Positions 1-8,309 of a stretch of 64,000 bases of DNA are shown here, in pieces (the first letter of the stretch is position 1; the number at the start of each line of letters is the position of its first letter). Below the pieces are notes generated by a model. It had not been told where the DNA came from. It worked only from the letters and a program-made list of their open reading frames with translations, and ran no database searches. The stretch is from Treponema peruense. Lineage in GTDB: Bacteria; Spirochaetota; Spirochaetia; Treponematales; Treponemataceae. The stretch spans positions 1,922,001-1,986,000 of the forward strand of contig NZ_CP064936.1 of assembly GCF_016117655.1 (NCBI RefSeq). Reading direction: 5' to 3'. The translations under genes were made by a program, and so were the position numbers.

Positions 1-712
1 AAAACAGGCAAAAGACCGCACAATGTTCGGTGCACTTATGCTTAAGGCTGGGGATGTAGACGGATACGTTTCAGGAGCATGTCATTCTACGGCAAATACA
101 CTCCGCCCGGGACTTCAGGTTATCAAAACTGCACCGGGAATTTCTACGGTTTCATCAAGTTTTATTATGGTTGCACCGGAAGGCGGAAACAAATATATTC
201 CCGAAGGTGTTGCTCTCTTTGGAGACTGCGCAATCAATATTGAACCTTCTTCTGAACAGCTTGCAGACATTGCAGTTGCCACAGCAGAAACAGCAAAGAA
301 AATTGCAGGTGTTGAACCGCGCGTAGCAATGCTTTCTTTCTCTACAAAAGGAAGCGGAAACGATGATAAGTTCCTTAAGTCAGTACCCAAAGTACAGGAA
401 GCCGTAAAACTCGCAGCAGAAAAGGCACCTTCCCTCGCCCTGGACGGAGAATTCCAGTTTGACGCAGCAATCGCACCAGAAGTCGGCAAACTCAAGGCTC
501 CCGGCTCTAAAGTTGCAGGACATGCAAATGTTTTTATTTTCCCGAACATAAATGCCGGAAACATAGGATACAAAATTGCACAGCGCATGGGCGGATGGAT
601 GGCAATTGGTCCTGTCTGCCAGGGATTTGCAAAGCCTCTTAACGATCTTTCACGCGGATGCAATGTTGATGACATTGTAGCAACCGTTGCCGTAACAGCA
701 CTTCAGGCTTAA
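1..712 (+). CDS. pta: Phosphate acetyltransferase, C-terminal part (5' end outside window)
   Basis: The reading frame is open to the first base of the window, so this is the C-terminal ~237 residues of a gene that begins upstream. The visible part matches the PTA_PTB fold: DRTMFGALML near the edge, DGYVSGACHSTANTLRPGLQ, GDCAINIEPS, and NVFIFPNINAGNIGYK, all characteristic of phosphotransacetylase. The enzyme interconverts acetyl-CoA and acetyl phosphate in the cytoplasm and, with acetate kinase, yields ATP during fermentation, which fits an anaerobic spirochaete. The gene ends in TAA and is followed at once by a strong hairpin terminator. An internal ATG at base 23 is not the real start because conserved residues lie before it. 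Confidence 0.95.
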   Translation, partial: KQAKDRTMFGALMLKAGDVDGYVSGACHSTANTLRPGLQVIKTAPGISTVSSSFIMVAPEGGNKYIPEGVALFGDCAINIEPSSEQLADIAVATAETAKKIAGVEPRVAMLSFSTKGSGNDDKFLKSVPKVQEAVKLAAEKAPSLALDGEFQFDAAIAPEVGKLKAPGSKVAGHANVFIFPNINAGNIGYKIAQRMGGWMAIGPVCQGFAKPLNDLSRGCNVDDIVATVAVTALQA

Positions 713-713
713 T

Positions 714-756
714 AAAATGGGACGGTCTTCTTTTAGAAAACCGTCCCATTTTTTTT
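714..756 (+). terminator. Rho-independent terminator of pta
   Basis: A 13-bp perfect stem (714-726 with 740-752, core TGGGACGGT/ACCGTCCCA) is followed by an uninterrupted T run, 2 nt after the pta stop codon. The left arm is preceded by A residues, so it may also stop the leftward M28 transcript. Confidence 0.9.
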
Positions 757-836
757 ACAATAAGCAACGCCATGAATAAAAAACTCGAACTTCAGTTTGA
801 TGCAATTTCTGCAACAGCAAATACACTTTCGAATCT

Positions 837-1703
837 TCAGGCATAAGTTTTTGAATCTGCAAGTGTACGGAGAATTTTTTTCATAACTGCAAAACTTTCA
901 GAAGTAAGCGACTCTTTGCAGTCATTTTGAGTATGAAAAAGCCGCCAAGTATAAGGAAGATAATCTTCAAGTCCTGCATTCCCCGGTGAATTCATTACAA
1001 GTCGTTCAAGTTCTGGCTTGGCAAATAATGTCTGGGCATAAACAGAAGCCTCCTGAGCCGGAAGCATTGTTACGGCAACAGCGGGAATTCCCTGAGCCAA
1101 AAAAGAAGCATTGTCACTGTAAGGAACGGGAAGACTCATCCACCGGCCGGGACAGGTTTTTCTAAGAATATCCTGTGTGCGCGAAAATAAATTGTAAAAC
1201 TGTCTGTTGAGTTTTGGAGAAACAGAAGGAAATGCTGTTTTTGCCAGAACAGGAATATTGCCACGGCCGCAGGCGTCAAATACATAAACATCATCATTTG
1301 ACAAGCCAATACGTCTGAATGCAGATGCTATTGAATAAGCACCCTGATCTACAACACCGGATTTTTCTCCGGACTCTTCTCCGTCTGTAAAAATGATTCT
1401 TACGTTATGGAATCCAATGTATTTTGAAAGACTGACAGCCCACTGCATTAACTGAAAGCAGGCTGCACTGTTGTCGTTTGCCCCGGGACCTTCCCCCGCC
1501 CTGTCATGATGCGCAATAACAGTTTTTATTCTGTACTGTGGATTATATGCAGCCGGAGCGAACTGCACAAGAACATGGCTTTTACCGCCTATCACAATCT
1601 TATCAGAAGAAACGCGCTGCTTTAAAAGCCATGACTGAATAAAATCAGCACGATTCCCCTTTAGTTCAAGATATTCGCTAAAATCTTTTGGAAGAAAGTC
1701 CAT
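837..1703 (-). CDS. M28-family zinc aminopeptidase
   Basis: A 288-residue protein with the co-catalytic two-zinc exopeptidase signature of peptidase family M28. Likely metal ligands are H66 in IAHHDR, D77 in GPGANDNSAA, E110 in FTDGEESG, D143 in VFDACG and H255 in FHTQND; E109 would be the general base. The segment YSDNASFLAQGIPAVAV is also typical. It should remove N-terminal amino acids from peptides. There is no signal peptide or membrane segment, so it is predicted to be cytoplasmic, unlike many secreted M28 enzymes. It starts 11 nt after the stop of the RRM gene and is probably co-transcribed with it. The exact peptide specificity cannot be read from the sequence. Confidence 0.85.
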   Translation of the reverse strand: MDFLPKDFSEYLELKGNRADFIQSWLLKQRVSSDKIVIGGKSHVLVQFAPAAYNPQYRIKTVIAHHDRAGEGPGANDNSAACFQLMQWAVSLSKYIGFHNVRIIFTDGEESGEKSGVVDQGAYSIASAFRRIGLSNDDVYVFDACGRGNIPVLAKTAFPSVSPKLNRQFYNLFSRTQDILRKTCPGRWMSLPVPYSDNASFLAQGIPAVAVTMLPAQEASVYAQTLFAKPELERLVMNSPGNAGLEDYLPYTWRLFHTQNDCKESLTSESFAVMKKILRTLADSKTYA

Positions 1704-1714
1704 TTGAAAATGAA

Positions 1715-2050
1715 CTAGTAGCGGTTTCCGTCAAAGTCACGGTCGCGGTCAAAATTTCTGCGTGGTCCGCGGTTAAAACTGCGGCGCGGACGGTCACCCT
1801 GAGGTCTTTCCTCTGCGAAGTTGACACGAACACGGCGTCCGTCAAGTTCCTTTCCGTTGAGTTCTTCAATGGCGCGGTCAGCGGCAGCGTCATCAGCAAG
1901 CTCTACAAAACCAAAACCCTTTGACTGAGCTGTATCACGGTCTTTGATGATTACGGCAGAAAGAACTTCTCCGTACTGTTCGAAAGTTGATTTGAGGGAA
2001 TCATCCGTTGTAGCATAATTAAGATTGCCAATGTAAATCTTTTTTGCCAT
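1715..2050 (-). CDS. RRM-type RNA-binding protein with Arg/Asp-rich tail
   Basis: A 111-residue protein made of one RNA-recognition motif followed by a low-complexity tail. RNP2 is KIYIGNL (residues 4-10) and RNP1 is KGFGFVEL (44-51), with the aromatic residues that stack on RNA bases present. After about residue 80 the sequence turns into repeats of R, D, N, F and G. This is the architecture of the small bacterial RNA-binding (Rbp) family, some members of which are cold-induced in cyanobacteria; a role as RNA chaperone is inferred. A good Shine-Dalgarno (AAGGA) precedes the ATG by 6 nt. The likely promoter lies about 100 nt upstream, giving an unusually long leader for this window. Confidence 0.9.
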   Translation of the reverse strand: MAKKIYIGNLNYATTDDSLKSTFEQYGEVLSAVIIKDRDTAQSKGFGFVELADDAAADRAIEELNGKELDGRRVRVNFAEERPQGDRPRRSFNRGPRRNFDRDRDFDGNRY

Positions 2051-2157
2051 AAAAAATCCTTGCCTTACTGAGGGCGTTTCAAATTTGCTGATGCCAGCTG
2101 CAACTTTTTCTCAATAAGGGCAAAAATAGCACTTTTTGAAAATTCAAGCTTAATTTT

Positions 2158-2186
2158 AAAATACACCAATAATGTTCACGTGTCAA
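2158..2186 (-). promoter_or_regulatory. Sigma70-type promoter for the RRM gene
   Basis: On the minus strand, TTGACA (2186-2181) is followed by a 17-nt spacer and TATTTT (2163-2158). The -35 box overlaps the last codons of the adenosine deaminase gene. The predicted leader is about 100 nt long, long enough to fold; cold-shock-type regulation is only a guess. Confidence 0.6.
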
Positions 2187-3226
2187 GTTAAAGACGGGTG
2201 TTCAGCAAACCACTTTTGCCAGGATATTTCAAAATCAGAAAGATATTTTTTTATTTCTTTTTGTTCTGCAAAGGAAGAAGTAAATGAATTTTCAATAAGA
2301 ACTTTTATATCATCAAGCTTAAACCTGAGTTTGTAATAAATATTCCAGTATTCTTCAATAAGTGAAACCTTAAAAAAAGCAGGGTCATCTGTATTTATTG
2401 TAACAACAGCTCCTCTGTCATAAAGCTCCCTTACAGGATGTTTTCTTAGATCAGTAACCAATTGCCTTGTAAAAACGTTGCTGGTCGGGCATATCTCCAT
2501 GGGAATACGGCGTTCAACTATTTTTTTCATAAGCGCATCATCTTTGCAGGAACTTATTCCGTGTCCGATACGTTCGGCACCAAGTTTTTCTATAGCATCA
2601 TCCACAGAAGAACTTCCGCAGACTTCACCGGCGTGTGCAACTACATGAAGCCCGTTTTTGCGTGCTTTTTCAAACACAGAAATAAATTCCTGTGCAGGGC
2701 CCTTTGCCTCGTTACCACCAAGCCCTATTCCTATTATATAAGGTGACTTTTCCTTCAGAACAAGATCAAGATTGTGCATGGCATTTTCCAAACCAAAGGA
2801 ACGGCTTACATCTATAATAAGCCTTACAGTTCTTTTTCGTTCCTTCTGAATTTTTTCTATGCTTTTTGAAACAAGACCAATCATTTGCGAAAAATCCCAG
2901 CCTTTTTTTAAATGCGATGTCGGGCTAAAAAACGTTTCGCAATAAACTATATTATTGTCTTCAAGATAGTCAGCAAAATCTTCAAACAAAAATTTCAAGT
3001 CATTTATGTCTGTAAAATAAGACTGGATTTTTATGAAAGAGTCCAGAAATCCCGAAAGATCCTTGTATTTGAATAAAGAAGAAAGTTCCCCTGAAGAAAT
3101 GGATTTTCCAAAACTCCGTTCGTATACTTTTTTTATCGTATTAAGGCTCAGAACGGCCTCCTCATGCACATGAAGTTCAGCTTTTGGGATACTATGCATA
3201 AGGTTGAAAAATTCATCCTTCTTCAT
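2183..3226 (-). CDS. add: Adenosine deaminase
   Basis: A 347-residue member of the adenosine/AMP deaminase family, converting adenosine (or deoxyadenosine) to inosine in purine salvage. The zinc and catalytic motifs are in order: HVH at 19-21 (PKAELHVH), HAGE with H197 and E200, RIGHG with H221, CPTSN at 245-249, and NTDDP with D279 and D280. The residue after HVH is E-E rather than the common L-D/E-G, so related substrates (for example adenine or a modified adenosine) are not excluded. There is no signal peptide, so it is cytoplasmic. No Shine-Dalgarno is visible before the ATG, and an AT-rich TATTAT-like box lies just upstream. Confidence 0.88.
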   Translation of the reverse strand: MKKDEFFNLMHSIPKAELHVHEEAVLSLNTIKKVYERSFGKSISSGELSSLFKYKDLSGFLDSFIKIQSYFTDINDLKFLFEDFADYLEDNNIVYCETFFSPTSHLKKGWDFSQMIGLVSKSIEKIQKERKRTVRLIIDVSRSFGLENAMHNLDLVLKEKSPYIIGIGLGGNEAKGPAQEFISVFEKARKNGLHVVAHAGEVCGSSSVDDAIEKLGAERIGHGISSCKDDALMKKIVERRIPMEICPTSNVFTRQLVTDLRKHPVRELYDRGAVVTINTDDPAFFKVSLIEEYWNIYYKLRFKLDDIKVLIENSFTSSFAEQKEIKKYLSDFEISWQKWFAEHPSLT

Positions 3227-3274
3227 AACAGATAATATAACACACTTTCATAAAAAAATCACGCAGATTAAGCC

Positions 3275-5683
3275 TTATCGCTTTTTTATTTTTACAGAAA
3301 CAGGAATTTTTATCACACGGTTCTGCCAGTCGGTAATTGTCACAAGCCCCCTGCCCGAAACACCGCAGGAACGTACGTAAATACCGGCGGTACCTCCTTT
3401 CAAAGATACGGCGCGCGGTCCTATAAGTTCAACTGCTCCCGAAGCTTCTGCAATAACGGCTTCCTGGCAGTAAGTCTGAAGGTTTGAGTTTTCGTCCAGG
3501 ACACAAAGACGGATTTCTGTAACATCGTATGTTTCTTCTTCAGTCAGAACATTCCTGATGATTTTTGCGCTTACCGAAAATTCCGTTCCGGGAGCCTTTA
3601 ATATAGAAGAAACAAGTTTGCCTTCCCTGTATGCTTCAAAGCGGAATACACTTCCGGCCTTTCCCCAGCCGCCTGCATACTTTGAAACAAGTTTTTTTAT
3701 CTTTTCACGGTCCAAAACCCTGAGTAAAAAAAGTTTTACAAGCAGCAGCCTGTCTTTTACAGAAAGATTTTTTTCACCAAAGCGCATGACTGCATTCAGC
3801 ACGGATTTGACGGAAGCAGCATATTTTTCGCTTATACCGTCTTCGTCAATAATGCGGCGGCCTATTCTGTCTTCAAAAAGAATGGGACCGTGGGGAAGAT
3901 ATTTGTAAGGGCTGTCTTCGCGCGTGTATTCGGCAACAAATGAAGTTCCAGAATAAACTTTTACCGAATCTGCGTTTGTAAAAATCCATATTCCGTTAAG
4001 TTCGCCTGCAGGAAAATCACCTATGCTCATTGAAGACGACACTTCGAGTACATCGCCCGTTACATCTGCATCTGCCTGGCTTTTATATACTGCCGCCGCG
4101 GTTTTGGGGTTGCGGAACATATCCATAACTCCGTGGTAGCAGATTCTGTCTCCGCTGCCGAATTCTTTGTGTGTATTGTAATCAAAGGCACACCATCCGC
4201 TTGAACCTGCTATAAGCGGATCTTTTGCGGCGCTGTCCAGTACATTTGCGTGGCGGACTGCATGTTCTGTTCTGTGAGGTTCATCATCAAACGCTTTTGT
4301 CGGGAACATATGGCCGTTGTATTCTGTAATCATGTAGCCTTTTTCGGTATCTGTAACATCCTGTTTGCGTGCAGTCCCGGCATTTTTTCCTGTATGTATA
4401 AAGTCATTGTAAGTGTACACATCTTCAAGAAGACGGCTGTTTCTTATACAGCGTACACCTCCTGTTGGCCGCGAAGGATCCAGTTTTTTTGCAAGGGCAT
4501 TCGTGCGCTCATAAAATTCATCATCATCTGCACTTTCATTAATGCGTACACCCCAAATAAAAACGGACGGATGGTTTCTGTCACGGACAATCATGTCGCG
4601 TACATTGTCAAGCGCAGCAGACTTCCAGTTCCTGTCACCGATGTACTGCCAGCCCGGTATTTCTGTAAAAACAAGAAGCCCTATTTCATCGCAGCGGTCC
4701 AGAAAATGGCGGCTCTGCGGATAATGTGATGTGCGCACGTAATTGAGTCCCAGTTCAAACTTAAGGATATCTGCGTCATCATACTGCATGTTTTTTGGCA
4801 TTGCATAACCGACGTACGGGTAAGACTGGTGCCTGTTCAGTCCGCGGAGCTTCACTTTTATTCCGTTAAGATAAAAACCGGTTGAATCAAAGCGGATGTC
4901 CCTGAAACCGAATCTAACGCAATGTGTATCAGAAACTTTTCCCTTTTCATCAAGAAGTTCTGTAACAAGATTGTAAAGGGCCGGATTTTTAAGACTCCAG
5001 GCAACGACAGGAGCGGCATCTGCGGCAGTAAGGGTCTTTTTTCCGCGGATTCCGGTAACAATCTGCGCACTGGGTTCAACGTCTGCACCGGTTGAATTTT
5101 CAACACGCTGTCTTAAAGAATATCCTTCAGGAATACAGTCAGTGTTCAGTTCAATTTCTGTTTCAAAATGATTTGAAGAAGTCCGCACAAAAACATCCTG
5201 AATGTAAACAGGATTGCGTACATCCACATAAACTTCACGGTAAATTCCGCCGTAAGTCATGTAATCAATCAGGTTTCCGAAGGGCGGAATATTCAGTGTT
5301 TCCCTGCTGTCGAGCTTAACGGCCAGAACATTTTTTTTGCCTGCCGCAAGCAGAAAATCGGTTATATCCAAAGAAAAGGGCGTGTATCCGCAGTCATGTC
5401 GTCCTGCAAACTTGCCGTTGACAAAAACTTCACTGGAATGTGCGGCACCTTCAAAAGTAAGAATTATTTTCTTTGACTTCCAGCTGGTTTCGGTGTTGAA
5501 AAATTTTCTGTAAACACAAAGTTTCTGGTAAACGCACTCATCAAAACTGTTAAAAGGAGTCTGTGCAACAGTATGGGGAATTCTTACTTCGCTGAATTTT
5601 CCCGTACACTTGGGCAAAAGCATACTTTCGTTGAAAGTATCCGAAAAAAGCCATCCGTCATTAAAAAAAATCCTGTTTTTCAT
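3275..5683 (-). CDS. Glycoside hydrolase family 2 (beta-galactosidase/glucuronidase-like)
   Basis: An 802-residue intracellular GH2 enzyme. Domains in order: a jelly-roll sugar-binding domain (about 30-155, with FEGAAHSSEVFVNGK), an Ig-like domain (about 160-260), a TIM barrel (about 262-530) and a C-terminal region of beta type (540-802). The barrel starts with the family motif KLRGLNRHQSYPYVG. The acid/base is probably E383 in WGVRINES, which follows the standard RNHPSVFIW motif, and the nucleophile E454 in MITEYNGH. The usual form is W-S-x-x-N-E and S-E-Y-G, so the active site is a variant. No signal peptide is present, so its substrate must be imported. Substrate class (galactoside, glucuronide or other) cannot be settled from sequence alone. 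Confidence 0.85.
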   Translation of the reverse strand: MKNRIFFNDGWLFSDTFNESMLLPKCTGKFSEVRIPHTVAQTPFNSFDECVYQKLCVYRKFFNTETSWKSKKIILTFEGAAHSSEVFVNGKFAGRHDCGYTPFSLDITDFLLAAGKKNVLAVKLDSRETLNIPPFGNLIDYMTYGGIYREVYVDVRNPVYIQDVFVRTSSNHFETEIELNTDCIPEGYSLRQRVENSTGADVEPSAQIVTGIRGKKTLTAADAAPVVAWSLKNPALYNLVTELLDEKGKVSDTHCVRFGFRDIRFDSTGFYLNGIKVKLRGLNRHQSYPYVGYAMPKNMQYDDADILKFELGLNYVRTSHYPQSRHFLDRCDEIGLLVFTEIPGWQYIGDRNWKSAALDNVRDMIVRDRNHPSVFIWGVRINESADDDEFYERTNALAKKLDPSRPTGGVRCIRNSRLLEDVYTYNDFIHTGKNAGTARKQDVTDTEKGYMITEYNGHMFPTKAFDDEPHRTEHAVRHANVLDSAAKDPLIAGSSGWCAFDYNTHKEFGSGDRICYHGVMDMFRNPKTAAAVYKSQADADVTGDVLEVSSSMSIGDFPAGELNGIWIFTNADSVKVYSGTSFVAEYTREDSPYKYLPHGPILFEDRIGRRIIDEDGISEKYAASVKSVLNAVMRFGEKNLSVKDRLLLVKLFLLRVLDREKIKKLVSKYAGGWGKAGSVFRFEAYREGKLVSSILKAPGTEFSVSAKIIRNVLTEEETYDVTEIRLCVLDENSNLQTYCQEAVIAEASGAVELIGPRAVSLKGGTAGIYVRSCGVSGRGLVTITDWQNRVIKIPVSVKIKKR

Positions 5684-5689
5684 TCACCA

Positions 5690-5718
5690 ATTCTATGATA
5701 AAATTCACATAAACGCAA
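5690..5718 (-). promoter_or_regulatory. Promoter of the GH2 gene, close to the start codon
   Basis: On the minus strand, TTGCGT (5718-5713), a 17-nt spacer and TAGAAT (5695-5690) end only 6 nt before the ATG. The predicted transcript would begin at or next to the start codon. The -35 box matches only its TTG, so this is a moderate call. Confidence 0.4.
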
Positions 5719-5796
5719 TAGAACAGGGAGTTTCCAAAAATTTCAATTTGTAGAGATGCGCAATAGTAAATATCGGACATAAAAACGGAATTCAAC

Positions 5797-5825
5797 TTGA
5801 AACTTTAATACAAATTAACTACTAT
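5797..5825 (+). promoter_or_regulatory. Promoter and ~70-nt leader of glyA
   Basis: TTGAAA (5797-5802), a 17-nt spacer and TACTAT (5820-5825) precede glyA by 75 nt. The leader contains a small hairpin TTCGC-AAT-GCGAA (5869-5881) and a GC-rich stretch around 5838-5855. I compared it by eye with glycine, THF and ZTP riboswitch consensus features and saw no convincing match. Confidence 0.5.
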
Positions 5826-5900
5826 TGATAAAATGTCCGTCGGGATTTCGCCGGTCGTTTATCTAAAGTTCGCAATGCGAATCATACTTATGGAGAATCT

Positions 5901-7400
5901 ATGTCAACACCTTTGGAAAACTATGTTGCACTCTGCAACGGAAAACTCAATCCGGCAATGACAGCTTATGTTGCAAACCTTCAGCAGGTTGCACAGGTAG
6001 CACCGGAGATTGCCGCCGATGTAGTAAAGGAACTTGCAACCCAGCGCAGGCATCTTAAGCTTGTTGCAAGCGAAAACTACTGTTCACTCAACGTTCAGTC
6101 AGCAATGGGAAATCTTCTTACGGACAAGTATGCAGAAGGATTCCCCGAACACCGTTACTACGGCGGATGTGAAAACATTGACGCTGTTGAAATGACTGCA
6201 GCAGATGAAGCACAGAAGCTTTTCGGAGCAGACTATGCCTATGTTCAGCCCCACGCAGGTTGTGACGCAAACCTTGTTGCTTACTGGGCAATTCTTTCAA
6301 AAAAGGTAGAAACACCCACACTTGAAGAACTTGGTGTAAAATCACTCGCAGATCTCAGCGCAGAACAGTTTGACATGCTCAGAAAGCGCTTTGGCAACCA
6401 GAAGCTTATGGGTCTTGACTATTCATGTGGCGGTCACCTTACACACGGCTACAAAATGAATGTAAGCGCAAGAATGTTTGAAAGCCATCCTTACGGCGTT
6501 GACGAAAAAACGGGTCTTCTTGACTACGATGCAATAGAAAAGCAGGCAATGGAAGTGAAGCCGCTCATCCTTCTTACAGGATTTTCTGCCTACCCCAGAA
6601 GAATTGACTTCAAGAGATTCCGCGCAATAGCAGACAAATGCGGTGCTGTCCTCATGGTAGACATGGCACACTTTGCAGGTCTTGTAGCAGGAAAAGTTCT
6701 TACAGGAGATTTTGATCCGGTAAAATGGGCAGATGTTGTTACAACTACAACACACAAAACTTTGCGCGGACCGCGTGGAGCAATGATTCTGTGCAAGGAA
6801 GAATTCAAAGACTACGTAAACAAGGGCTGCCCTATGGTACTCGGAGGACCGCTCGGACACGTAATGGCAGCAAAGGCAGTTGCATTCAAGGAAGCACGTA
6901 CTCCGGCATTCCAGCAGTATGCGCAGAACATCGTAAAGAATGCACAGGCTCTTGCGGCATCATGCATTGAAAAGGGAATGAGACTTCAGACAGGCGGAAC
7001 AGACAACCACCTTATGCTCATTGATGTTACAACTTACGGACTTACAGGAAAACAGGCCGAAGCAGCCCTCTTCAAGTGCGGTGTAACAGCCAATGCAAAC
7101 GCCCTTCCCTACGACAAAAACGGTGCATGGTGGACCAGCGGAATAAGAATCGGAACACCGGGGCTTACAACTCTTGGCATGGATGAAAATGACATGAAAG
7201 AAGTTGCAGGAATCATCGACACTGTTCTTAAGGGAACAAAGCCAGGCCTTACAAAAGAAGGCAAACCTGCAAAGGGAAAAATCGTTCTTGACCCGGCAGT
7301 AGAAGAAGAAGCAACAGGCAGAGTACAAAAACTTCTGTCAAAGCATGTTCTCTACCCCGAACTTGACCTCGACTTCCTTAAAAAAGAATTTGTAAAATAA
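5901..7400 (+). CDS. glyA: Serine hydroxymethyltransferase, long form
   Basis: The enzyme moves a one-carbon unit between serine and tetrahydrofolate, giving glycine and methylene-THF, with pyridoxal phosphate as cofactor. The Schiff-base lysine is K286 in TTTTHKTLRGPRG. Other family motifs are LVASENY (residues 54-60), YAEGFPEHRYYGG, DYAYVQPHAG and LMVDMAHFAGL. At 499 residues it is about 80 longer than the usual bacterial enzyme (about 415-420). Part of the excess is an insert of roughly 35 residues at about 133-170 (ETPTLEELGVKSLADLS region), and part is an N-terminal extension of about 30 residues; long forms of this kind are known in treponemes and chlamydiae. A GGAG box precedes the ATG by 5 nt. 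Confidence 0.96.
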   Translation: MSTPLENYVALCNGKLNPAMTAYVANLQQVAQVAPEIAADVVKELATQRRHLKLVASENYCSLNVQSAMGNLLTDKYAEGFPEHRYYGGCENIDAVEMTAADEAQKLFGADYAYVQPHAGCDANLVAYWAILSKKVETPTLEELGVKSLADLSAEQFDMLRKRFGNQKLMGLDYSCGGHLTHGYKMNVSARMFESHPYGVDEKTGLLDYDAIEKQAMEVKPLILLTGFSAYPRRIDFKRFRAIADKCGAVLMVDMAHFAGLVAGKVLTGDFDPVKWADVVTTTTHKTLRGPRGAMILCKEEFKDYVNKGCPMVLGGPLGHVMAAKAVAFKEARTPAFQQYAQNIVKNAQALAASCIEKGMRLQTGGTDNHLMLIDVTTYGLTGKQAEAALFKCGVTANANALPYDKNGAWWTSGIRIGTPGLTTLGMDENDMKEVAGIIDTVLKGTKPGLTKEGKPAKGKIVLDPAVEEEATGRVQKLLSKHVLYPELDLDFLKKEFVK

Positions 7401-7406
7401 AATTGC

Positions 7407-7442
7407 ATCTCTAGAAATCCAGTAAACTGGATTTCTAGAGAT
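7407..7442 (+). terminator. Perfect 17-bp hairpin after glyA
   Basis: Two 17-nt arms (7407-7423 and 7426-7442) with only AA between them form a perfect inverted repeat, ATCTCTAGAAA...TTTCTAGAGAT. It lies between the convergent ends of glyA and the phosphatase gene. It lacks a clear U run on either side, so it may act as a transcription barrier or as part of a dispersed intergenic repeat with related hairpins elsewhere in the window. Confidence 0.5.
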
Positions 7443-7451
7443 TGCCGTCGA

Positions 7452-7499
7452 GTTCTAAGTCGCTATAATATAGCCCCTTAGAACATCGCATTTTCAAAG
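7452..7499. repeat. Intergenic palindromic repeat, copy A
   Basis: Inverted arms GTTCTAAG (7452-7459) and CTTAGAAC (7477-7484) flank a spacer with CTATAATATAG. The right flank ACATCGCATTTTCAAAG (7483-7499) is identical over 17 nt to copy B at 14334-14350. The repeat end supplies the stop codon of the neighbouring phosphatase gene, so the element has encroached on a coding end. Confidence 0.65.
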
Positions 7500-8270
7500 C
7501 GTAAGACAGTTTCCGAAAAAGCCAGAAGCAGAAACGCTCTCCCCGTTTTCTGCAAGATGCCTTACATCCCCCAGTTGCTGTACGCGGAACACTACTTCAC
7601 CAGGAACACGCTCTTCGGCTCCCAGAACAGTAACAGAAGACGGTGCTACAAAAAATCCCTGCCACAACTGCACGGGACTTATTCCGGTAAGATGTGAAAT
7701 AATTGCAAACATAACGCCAAGATGGCACACAAACAGAAGGTTTGTTCCGTCAAGTTCCTGCTGGCTTGCAAGAAGATGCGTGTCATTTTTTGCCTGTTCA
7801 TCAGTAAGATGCGGAAAGCAGTTGTAAACGGGCATATTGTCTGCAAAGCGGCTGTAATCGTATGACTCAAGAATTGAATCTATTCCGTCACAGACAGTTT
7901 TGTAATGGGAGCGTATGTTTCCGGTGCGCATTGTTTTTGTACTCCACCACGAAGAAACATCGGCATATTTTTTTTCTGCAAAATATTCACGCGGCATCCA
8001 GTCCCAGGCAATGCGTCTCTTTCCTGTCTTAAGATCCTTCAGGTCATAATTGAATTCCCTGAGCCAAGGAAGAGTCTCTGAAGGAACATGCAGTTTTTCA
8101 AGAACTGCAGCGGCTGTTTTCTGCGCGCGGCCCATCGGCGAAACAAAACATTCATTCACTTTCCATGAAGCGGCGCGTTCTGCAAGAAGGGAAATTTCGC
8201 GGCTGCCCTTTTCACTTACCGAATCATTTGCATAATCGGGATCCCCGTGTCTGATAAAAATAAGATGCAT
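7494..8270 (-). CDS. Histidine-phosphatase family protein (phosphoglycerate mutase-like)
   Basis: A 258-residue protein of the histidine phosphatase superfamily. The phosphorylated histidine is H8 in the N-terminal IFIRHGD motif. The second half of the active site is visible as FVSPMGRAQKTA (arginine) and LLFVCHLGVMF (second histidine). It removes phosphate from small molecules or acts as a cofactor-dependent mutase; without long mutase-specific segments the phosphatase role is more likely. A strong AGGAGG lies just before the ATG. It follows yigZ by 39 nt on the same strand and is probably the last gene of the parE-parC transcription unit. The final codons overlap palindromic repeat A. Confidence 0.85.
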   Translation of the reverse strand: MHLIFIRHGDPDYANDSVSEKGSREISLLAERAASWKVNECFVSPMGRAQKTAAAVLEKLHVPSETLPWLREFNYDLKDLKTGKRRIAWDWMPREYFAEKKYADVSSWWSTKTMRTGNIRSHYKTVCDGIDSILESYDYSRFADNMPVYNCFPHLTDEQAKNDTHLLASQQELDGTNLLFVCHLGVMFAIISHLTGISPVQLWQGFFVAPSSVTVLGAEERVPGEVVFRVQQLGDVRHLAENGESVSASGFFGNCLTL

Positions 8271-8309
8271 GGTACCTCCTGTATAAGAATTCGATTTTAT
8301 ACAACTTAC

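Noticed and set aside
115-675. 186-codon minus-strand frame inside pta
   Set aside because: Antisense shadow of a well-conserved gene, no ribosome-binding site and no recognisable motif.
5751-5900. Riboswitch (glycine, THF or ZTP type) in the glyA leader
   Set aside because: Only generic short stems are visible; the conserved cores I know for these classes are not present. A covariance-model search would decide.
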